The notes beneath the pieces were generated by a model that had not been told where the DNA came from, did no database searches, and worked only from the letters and a program-made list of their open reading frames with translations. A DNA stretch of 19,954 nucleotides, taken from assembly GCA_030832135.1 (NCBI GenBank), contig JAURJS010000068.1, positions 1 through 19,954 of the forward strand, given 5' to 3'. A program made the translations under genes and the position numbers. This DNA is from Candidatus Planktophila sp. (GTDB lineage: Bacteria > Actinomycetota > Actinomycetes > Nanopelagicales > Nanopelagicaceae). Shown piece after piece: positions 14,756 through 19,954 of this stretch. Position 1 is the stretch's first letter; each line of letters opens with the position of its first letter.

Positions 14756-14761
14756 AGAATA
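14756..14761 (-). promoter_or_regulatory. Leaderless -10 element TATTCT for the esterase
   Basis: On the minus strand TATTCT is 7 nt before the ATG at 14748. It lies only 7 bp from the opposite-strand -10 of the VOC gene. Confidence 0.5.
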
Positions 14762-14768
14762 GCCCCGA

Positions 14769-14774
14769 TATGCT
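14769..14774 (+). promoter_or_regulatory. Leaderless -10 element TATGCT for the VOC gene
   Basis: TATGCT is 7 nt before ATG 14782. It supports that start over ATG 14743, which lies inside the divergent esterase gene and would add 13 residues not expected for the family. Confidence 0.55.
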
Positions 14775-14781
14775 TAGGCTC

Positions 14782-15258
14782 ATGGAACTTACTACCTGCC
14801 TCTGGTTCAACGGAAATGCTCGAGAAGCGGCTAATTTCTATGTAAGTATCTTCCCCAACAGCTCCCTAGCCGACAATTGGATAGCACCAACCGATACACC
14901 AGGCAATGCTCAAGGCGAAGAGATTGTCGTAAATTTCAAAATCTTCGGCCAGAACTTCATTGGCCTCAATGGTGGCCCACAGTTCCCACATAGTGAGGCA
15001 ATCTCATTTCAGATCCCTTGTAAGGATCAGGCAGAGATTGATAAGTATTGGCAGATTCTGACAGCTGATGGTGGGCAGGAGAGCCAATGCGGTTGGCTAA
15101 AAGATAAGTTCGGAGTTTCTTGGCAGGTGACATCCTCAGAGATGATGAATTATCTCGGCGGAGCAGATGCGCAGGGATCACAACGTGCTACCCAGGCGAT
15201 GCTTGAGATGAAGAAGATTGATCTTGCTGCGATGGAGAAGGCTTACAAAGGCGCCTAA
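14782..15258 (+). CDS. VOC-family protein, PhnB/3-demethylubiquinone methyltransferase-like fold
   Basis: The 158-residue protein starts with MELTTCLWFNGNAREAANFY, the usual opening of PhnB-like VOC proteins, followed by VSIFPNS, a variable strand region, IGLNGGPQFPHSEAISFQI (60-78) and CGWLKDKFGVSWQV (103-116). It has the normal length and all strands of a paired beta-alpha-beta-beta-beta fold. Despite the historic name of the Pfam family, such proteins are not proven methyltransferases; they are thought to bind small molecules or metal, and the function is unknown. The start at 14782 is set by the -10 element 7 nt upstream and by the family pattern. Confidence 0.92.
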   Translation: MELTTCLWFNGNAREAANFYVSIFPNSSLADNWIAPTDTPGNAQGEEIVVNFKIFGQNFIGLNGGPQFPHSEAISFQIPCKDQAEIDKYWQILTADGGQESQCGWLKDKFGVSWQVTSSEMMNYLGGADAQGSQRATQAMLEMKKIDLAAMEKAYKGA

Positions 15259-15288
15259 TAGGAACTGCCCAGTAAGAATTACGTGCCA

Positions 15289-15915
15289 ATGAGAATGAGA
15301 TATAGCCGCAGCACCTTTGCACGCGTTGCCTCCTCATTTCTCGTCAACATCCTTGTCATTGCAGGGTTGAGCGTAGCTCCGCTATCGAGCGCAAGCGCCG
15401 CGCCCTCGGGTGTTGCTGGCAGCATTGTTCTTGGATCTGGAAATTACTTTAAATCGGTCGATTCATCAGAGTTCATCATGGGAGCAAGTGACTTCACCTT
15501 TGAGACGTGGGTCCATCCGACTTCTCGACCAAATAACGATTTCACTGGAATCATCAGTATCGGCATGCCCAGTGATTTAACAAATGGAATCAATGGCCAT
15601 GAGATTCGCATCGGCCAAAGTTTTGCCGGCGATGGCAAGCTCGGGTTCATGGCGCCGAATGATGCAAGTAGCGCCGATATTTGGACTTCAACATCATCTG
15701 CACTGCCTATCGGTGAGTGGACTCATTTGGCGCTTGTGCGAAATGGATCCACTATGACGCTCTACGTCAATGGTGTTGCAGGAGCAACCAGAACGGCTGT
15801 CGGTTTACCCATATCGGGTACCCGGCAAAGAGTGGTCTCGGTGCCTTCTTTATCTCGAAGAATGGTGGCTGGGGCGACGGTGAATTCTTCGGCTCGGTCG
15901 CAGATATTCGATTGA
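15289..15915 (+). CDS. N-terminal part of a frameshifted LamG/Gly-rich surface protein
   Basis: This frame begins with a signal peptide (basic MRMRYSRSTF, hydrophobic core, cleavage near SASAAPS) and the first three quarters of a LamG/concanavalin-like domain: DFTFETWVHPTS, then GEWTHLALVRNGSTMTLYVNG. After about 15810 the sequence loses family character (a run rich in Arg/Ser/Val) and stops at 15915. The missing end of the same LamG domain (GYPAKSGLG, ISKNGGWGDGEF, ADIRLIKGTAAYTSNFTPPTS) is encoded in the -1 frame from about 15810. One base is therefore missing near the CCC at 15808-15810, either in the genome or in the assembly. Start could also be GTG 15283. See the partner entry at 15717-17771. 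Confidence 0.85.
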   Translation: MRMRYSRSTFARVASSFLVNILVIAGLSVAPLSSASAAPSGVAGSIVLGSGNYFKSVDSSEFIMGASDFTFETWVHPTSRPNNDFTGIISIGMPSDLTNGINGHEIRIGQSFAGDGKLGFMAPNDASSADIWTSTSSALPIGEWTHLALVRNGSTMTLYVNGVAGATRTAVGLPISGTRQRVVSVPSLSRRMVAGATVNSSARSQIFD

Positions 15916-17771
15916 TAAAAGGAACTGCTGCATACACCAGCAATTTCACACCGCCAACGTCGCAGCTCTCTGCTGTGGGTGGAGGCAGTACCAAGGTCTT
16001 AATGAATACCAACTATTCGTCTGGAAATACTGTCGCCGATTACGCACATAACTCAGCGCCCGGAGGGCTACAAGTTACCGCGGTGGGGTCTCCCGCAAGT
16101 TCGAGCATCTCTCCATATCAGCCACTGGATACAGCGCTAGCGTTTACTCGTTCATCGAGTATGTCTGCCGCTAGTAATTCGGCAACGGCGCCACTGCAAA
16201 ATCTCAGTAACTACACCGTTGAAGGTTGGGTAAAACCAAATTCAGCGTGCATCGGGGTGGGAATACGATGTGAGACTTTGGTGCGAGATGGTGATTACGA
16301 TATCGCGATCTCTGACGGCACTTATAAATTGGTGATCTATTTCAATGGCACATCCAACACTGGTTGGATTGATACGGGAGTAGTTCCGGAAGCTGGAGCC
16401 TGGTCACATATTGCACTCACTCGCAATGGAACAGCCATAAAGTTTTATCTCAATGCAGCTCTCCTATATTCATATACGCTCTCTTCAGCTGTTGCTTCTA
16501 GCTACACAAATATTCCTTTCCGAATTGGATATGCCGGTTACGGCTCGACTTATTTTGATGGCGCTATAGATGAGGTGAAGCTCTGGAATACCGAGCGAAG
16601 CCTGGCGCAGATTCAAGGAAATTTATATTCAGCTCCTACGCTGAGTGACTCCACGCTCCTTGCTTACTATGACTTCAACACTGGCCAAGGTGCGACAGTT
16701 GCTAATAGAAAAGTTGGTGCTGCTGCAACATCTTTCTTATCCCTTACGAATTCGCCAGCATGGAGCGATGTGAAGATACAGAGCTCAAGTGGATCCGGCG
16801 TAACCGTCACCTTCCCAAGGTCGTATATCAATACTTCAGGTGGATTTACGCTTCCAGCTACCGTTACTGGGTTTGACTACCTCGTTGTCGGCGGCGGCGG
16901 TGGTGGTGGAAACGGTCACGATAATGGTGGCGGTGGCGGCGGCGCGGGTGGAATGGTGCTTACGGGATCTTCAACTATCGCCGCTGGCGCTGTTGTTGCC
17001 GCAAAGGTTGGAGCCGGTGGAGCCGGTGGTGCTAATACACGATCAACGCTCTCTGGTTCATCGGGAGACTCTTCGATAATTGGAAGCGTTACATCACTTG
17101 GTGGAGGTGCAGGAAGTGGCTCACGCAACTATCCCACCGGTGCTCAATTAGGAGGAGTCAGGCAAAGCGGATCGATAACTTCGGCAGCTGGAGGCAATGG
17201 CGGCGGTGGAGGCTACGGCGGAGGCGCAGGAGAAGCTGGAGGCAATGGCTCTGGCTCGACTGCAGGTTCTGCTGGTGTTGGATTATCAGTAACTATCGGA
17301 GGCATCACTTCTACTTATGGCGGCGGTGGCGCCGGCGGCCCGGGCAGCACTAACTTTTCAGGTGCTTGGGGAGAGGCGAATATTGGAAAAGGTGGTGGCG
17401 CGGGAGCTGCTAGCAGTTCCTCTTCTCGCGCCGGTGGAATTGGTGGAAGCGGAATCATCATCATTTACTACGCCACAAGCAGTACCGCCACACTCTCTTA
17501 TTCAGTGGGGCAACCTGTCTATCGAACCCTTGGCACAATCACTGTAACTGCAACTACCACCGGAAAAATTACATTTTATGAGCGCGGCAAGGTAATCCCT
17601 GGATGTCGAAATAAATCGACCAATGGATCCTTTGTCGCAACCTGTTCTTGGAAACCAGCTACGCATGGAACCGTCTCGATACGTATTGTCTTTATGGCCA
17701 ATAGCGGTTCAAGCGCAAATACTTCAACAACGGCAACGTTCTTTGTGGCAAAGCGAGCTGGCCTGAGATAA
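15717..17771 (+). CDS. C-terminal part of the frameshifted LamG/Gly-rich surface protein
   Basis: The frame is open from 15717 (GTG), but real coding character begins near 15810, where it completes the first LamG domain. Then come a linker, a second LamG domain (LSNYTVEGWVKPN, AGAWSHIALTRNGTAIKFYLN, FDGAIDEVKLWNTERS), a glycine-rich block (about 16880-17470, opening FDYLVVGGGGGGG and closing GGSGIIIIYY, like bacterial Gly-rich domains), and a C-terminal Ig-like domain with a Cys pair (GKITFYERGKVIPGC...ATCSW). Together with the first part the intact protein would be about 830 residues, exported and probably a surface adhesin or carbohydrate-binding protein. No sorting motif or terminal TM helix is visible, so release into the medium is possible. 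Start of this part is not real if the frameshift is genuine. Confidence 0.85.
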   Translation: MDSFGACAKWIHYDALRQWCCRSNQNGCRFTHIGYPAKSGLGAFFISKNGGWGDGEFFGSVADIRLIKGTAAYTSNFTPPTSQLSAVGGGSTKVLMNTNYSSGNTVADYAHNSAPGGLQVTAVGSPASSSISPYQPLDTALAFTRSSSMSAASNSATAPLQNLSNYTVEGWVKPNSACIGVGIRCETLVRDGDYDIAISDGTYKLVIYFNGTSNTGWIDTGVVPEAGAWSHIALTRNGTAIKFYLNAALLYSYTLSSAVASSYTNIPFRIGYAGYGSTYFDGAIDEVKLWNTERSLAQIQGNLYSAPTLSDSTLLAYYDFNTGQGATVANRKVGAAATSFLSLTNSPAWSDVKIQSSSGSGVTVTFPRSYINTSGGFTLPATVTGFDYLVVGGGGGGGNGHDNGGGGGGAGGMVLTGSSTIAAGAVVAAKVGAGGAGGANTRSTLSGSSGDSSIIGSVTSLGGGAGSGSRNYPTGAQLGGVRQSGSITSAAGGNGGGGGYGGGAGEAGGNGSGSTAGSAGVGLSVTIGGITSTYGGGGAGGPGSTNFSGAWGEANIGKGGGAGAASSSSSRAGGIGGSGIIIIYYATSSTATLSYSVGQPVYRTLGTITVTATTTGKITFYERGKVIPGCRNKSTNGSFVATCSWKPATHGTVSIRIVFMANSGSSANTSTTATFFVAKRAGLR

Positions 17772-17788
17772 ATCAGATCTGACCATAG

Positions 17789-17841
17789 AACTGGAGGAGT
17801 CTGCCTCAAAAGGTCCCGAGAGTCTCGAACTCACTCCAGTT
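17789..17841. terminator. Three-way-junction inverted repeat
   Basis: AACTGGAG GAGT (17789-17800) pairs with ACTC A CTCCAGTT (17829-17841), 12 bp with one bulged A. Inside are two small hairpins: CCT-CAAA-AGG (17804-17813) and CGAG-AGT-CTCG (17817-17827). No T-run follows. Its place just after the LamG gene stop and before the pullulanase promoter suggests a terminator or a structured mRNA 3' end. Confidence 0.5.
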
Positions 17842-17872
17842 GGCAAGGCTTCTCTTTCGGCAGATATGAATC

Positions 17873-17878
17873 TAATAT
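17873..17878 (+). promoter_or_regulatory. Leaderless -10 element TAATAT for the pullulanase gene
   Basis: TAATAT ends 6 nt before the ATG at 17885; there is no ribosome site between them. Confidence 0.55.
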
Positions 17879-17884
17879 TTGAGA

Positions 17885-19954
17885 ATGAGAAATCCACTCC
17901 GTAATTCCATTTTCTTTATCTCAATCGTGGCAGTTCTGGCCACACTCTTTCCTGCCATCTCAAATGCAGCCAACCCTGAGACGATAAAGCTCACCGTTCA
18001 CTACCAGCGCACTGAGCCTGATTATGCATCCTGGAATCTCTGGATCTGGAAGAACATGCTTACCGGCGCTGATGTGGATGTTAATAAGGCTGGCGTGCAA
18101 TTTACCGGTGAAGATGCCTACGGAAAGATTGCAACTGTAGAAATTCCTGGAATGGATAAGTTTGATAATTTAGGAATTATCGTCCGTAAGGGTGAGTGGC
18201 TCTCGAAAGATGTTCCGGATGATCGCTTCATCACAAAATTTGGTACAGATGGCGTCACCGAGATTTGGCTGCGCCAAAATGATCCAACAATTCACTACTC
18301 GCTCCCAACAACGCCAGCTCCGGTGGCTGCTGGCAATAAGCTGGCAAAGCTCTATGACTCACCAGAGTTTGCCGCAAAATACACATACGCAGGCAATGAT
18401 TTAGGAAATACCTACTCTCCAACTTCAACTAAGTTCCGAGTCTGGGCGCCAACTGCAATTGCAGTCACCCTGGTGACTTATGAGAAGGCTGAGACGCCAC
18501 TTGCATCGGGTGCTGAGATTGCAATGTCCTCAGATATCAACGGCACGTGGGTAACTACCCTTACAGGCGATAAGAATGGTCTGATCTATAACTATCGCAT
18601 CACTTTAGATGGCGCCAATAACGAAGCTGTTGATCCTTATGTCCGAGCCACGACAATCAACGGTGAGCGCGGTGTTGTAGTAGATCTATCAAAGACAAAT
18701 CCAGCTGGATGGAGCAAGGTAAGGCCGAAGTTCAGCGGTAAGCCAACCGATGCTGTTATCTACGAGCTCCATGTCCGAGATCTCTCCATGGATGCATCGA
18801 GTGGAATCTCTGCTGGAAATAAGGGCAAATTCCTTGCCTTTACCGAACTCAATACCAAGAGCGGGGGAGTTGCCACGGGAGTATCAGCAATCAAGGATCT
18901 TGGTATCACTCACGTTGAGCTACTTCCTGTTTATGACTATGCATCAGTCGATGAGGCAGCCCCAACATTTAACTGGGGTTATGACCCACAGAACTACAAC
19001 GTCCCTGAAGGTTCATATAGCTCGAATCCAAGGAACCCAACAGCTCGCATAACTGAGCTCAAGAGCGCTATTTTGGCGATGCATAAGGTCGGCCTTCGAG
19101 TAAATATGGATGTCGTCTATAACCACGTCTATAACTCCAACACCTTCAGTCAGAACCTCATCATTCCCGGTTACTTCTTCCGCACCGATGAGAATGGAAC
19201 TCTGACCAATGGCAGCGGATGCGGCAATGATGTTGCTTCGGAGCGATCAATGGTTCGAAAGTTCATTGTTGATTCAGTCAAGTATTGGGCAAGTGAATAT
19301 AACTTTGATGGCTTCCGCTTTGACTTGATGGGGTTGATGGATATCACCACAATCAATGAAGTCTCAGCTGCCCTCAAAGCAATCGATCCAACAATCATCA
19401 TCATTGGTGAGGGCTGGGAGATGGGAACCTTGCCGCAAGAGTTGCGAGCTAGCCAAACAAATATTGCCAAGCTCTCCAACGTTGCACACTTCAATGATCA
19501 ACTTCGCGATGGTTTGAAGGGCTCTGTCTTTAAGGCAGCCGACACAGGATGGGCAACAGGCAAGTCGACTGCCGTGGGTGATATCTACCCAGGTATTGCT
19601 GGTAACACTCTCTATAACCCTGCTTTTCTCAATAAGTGGGTTACGAGCGCACCAGTGCAGTCGGTGAACTATGTAGAGGCACACGACAACCTCACCTTGG
19701 CAGATAAGTTGACTGCTAGCGTGAAGGGAATTTCTCCAACCGGTGTTGCGCAGATAAGCCAATTTGCGACTTCAGTAGCCTTCTTATCTCAAGGCATTCC
19801 ATTTATGCAGGCAGGACAAGAGTTCTTGCGTTCAAAAAATGGTGATGAGAATAGTTACAAATCAGATGATGCAACTAATTCGCTTAAGTGGGGCACTAAG
19901 GTGAAGTACTCCGCCACAGTCAATTACTACAAGGGGCTAATCGCCCTTCGCGCA
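17885..19954 (+). CDS. pulA: Secreted type I pullulanase (3' end cut off)
   Basis: The first 690 residues are present; the frame is still open at the window edge. A signal peptide (1-28, ending ISNAA) is followed by a CBM41/PUD-like alpha-glucan-binding domain (about 33-135, IKLTVHYQRTEPDYASWNLWIW), a CBM48-like domain (about 165-270, FRVWAPTA), and the GH13_14 catalytic barrel. Visible signatures are VIYELHVRDLS, NWGYDPQNYNVPEGSY (the type I pullulanase motif), MDVVYNHV, FDGFRFDLMG with nucleophile Asp480, IIGEGWE with Glu509, and VEAHDN with Asp601. It should cleave alpha-1,6 branches of pullulan, amylopectin or glycogen outside the cell. The products would suit the cytoplasmic GH13 alpha-glucosidase at 7551-9206. 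Expected full length is roughly 850 residues or more. Confidence 0.96.
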   Translation, partial: MRNPLRNSIFFISIVAVLATLFPAISNAANPETIKLTVHYQRTEPDYASWNLWIWKNMLTGADVDVNKAGVQFTGEDAYGKIATVEIPGMDKFDNLGIIVRKGEWLSKDVPDDRFITKFGTDGVTEIWLRQNDPTIHYSLPTTPAPVAAGNKLAKLYDSPEFAAKYTYAGNDLGNTYSPTSTKFRVWAPTAIAVTLVTYEKAETPLASGAEIAMSSDINGTWVTTLTGDKNGLIYNYRITLDGANNEAVDPYVRATTINGERGVVVDLSKTNPAGWSKVRPKFSGKPTDAVIYELHVRDLSMDASSGISAGNKGKFLAFTELNTKSGGVATGVSAIKDLGITHVELLPVYDYASVDEAAPTFNWGYDPQNYNVPEGSYSSNPRNPTARITELKSAILAMHKVGLRVNMDVVYNHVYNSNTFSQNLIIPGYFFRTDENGTLTNGSGCGNDVASERSMVRKFIVDSVKYWASEYNFDGFRFDLMGLMDITTINEVSAALKAIDPTIIIIGEGWEMGTLPQELRASQTNIAKLSNVAHFNDQLRDGLKGSVFKAADTGWATGKSTAVGDIYPGIAGNTLYNPAFLNKWVTSAPVQSVNYVEAHDNLTLADKLTASVKGISPTGVAQISQFATSVAFLSQGIPFMQAGQEFLRSKNGDENSYKSDDATNSLKWGTKVKYSATVNYYKGLIALRA

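Noticed and set aside
15800..15820. Programmed -1 frameshifting in the LamG gene
   Set aside because: No X XXY YYZ slippery heptamer is present in the right phase and no strong downstream structure is evident; loss of one base is simpler.
16880..17470. Repeated GGTGGC-like units as a possible CRISPR or satellite array
   Set aside because: They are irregular glycine codons of the Gly-rich domain without spacers or constant repeat length.

Overview
The window looks like a piece of chromosome from a small-genome planktonic actinobacterium. Moderate GC, genes packed with overlaps of a few bases, very short intergenic gaps and repeated leaderless-type starts (a -10 hexamer 6-7 nt before ATG) all fit the freshwater acI/Nanopelagicales group (Planktophila-like). 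The taxonomic call is an inference from style and gene content, not from a marker gene.

Region A (1-5567, + strand) is the most unusual part. It is a surface-protein locus built around a SipW-type (Ser/His) signal peptidase. Three secreted or anchored proteins (1-486 partial, 633-1289, 3567-4532) share one domain with the signature (E/T)(F/Y)GQG...ACD and a second Cys 37-40 residues later. The third carries this domain on a collagen-like Gly-X-Y stalk. Between them are the signal peptidase, a ten-helix membrane protein with an extracytoplasmic beta domain, and a lysine-rich protein of unknown function. The next gene (5226-5567) looks like a catalytically dead relative of the signal peptidase. 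The layout resembles the Bacillus tapA-sipW-tasA fibre operon in logic (dedicated peptidase plus fibre subunits), but the subunits are a different family.

Region B (5607-6879, - strand) is a two-gene membrane unit: a two-TM coiled-coil protein and a small protein with a MotB/ZorB-like N-terminal helix containing Asp. It may be a small ion-driven or cell-envelope complex. Region C (6989-10421) holds an anchored FKBP prolyl isomerase, an alpha-glucosidase (GH13), a GNAT acetyltransferase of the diamine/thialysine type and a TRIC/UPF0126 membrane protein.

Region D (10422-12746) is a DEAD-box RNA helicase with a long basic disordered N-terminus. Its mRNA leader contains a hairpin that covers the Shine-Dalgarno sequence and a 31-codon upstream ORF running through that hairpin. 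Region E (12751-15258) has a quinone-oxidoreductase-like MDR enzyme, a secreted CE1-type esterase and a VOC-family protein; the last two start from overlapping divergent promoters only 33 bp apart.

Region F (15283-19954) encodes a large secreted LamG/glycine-rich adhesin-like protein broken by one frameshift, a three-way-junction inverted repeat, and the first ~690 residues of a secreted type I pullulanase. With the GH13 alpha-glucosidase this suggests use of alpha-glucans: extracellular debranching followed by intracellular hydrolysis. No tRNA, rRNA, CRISPR, IS element or phage gene was found.
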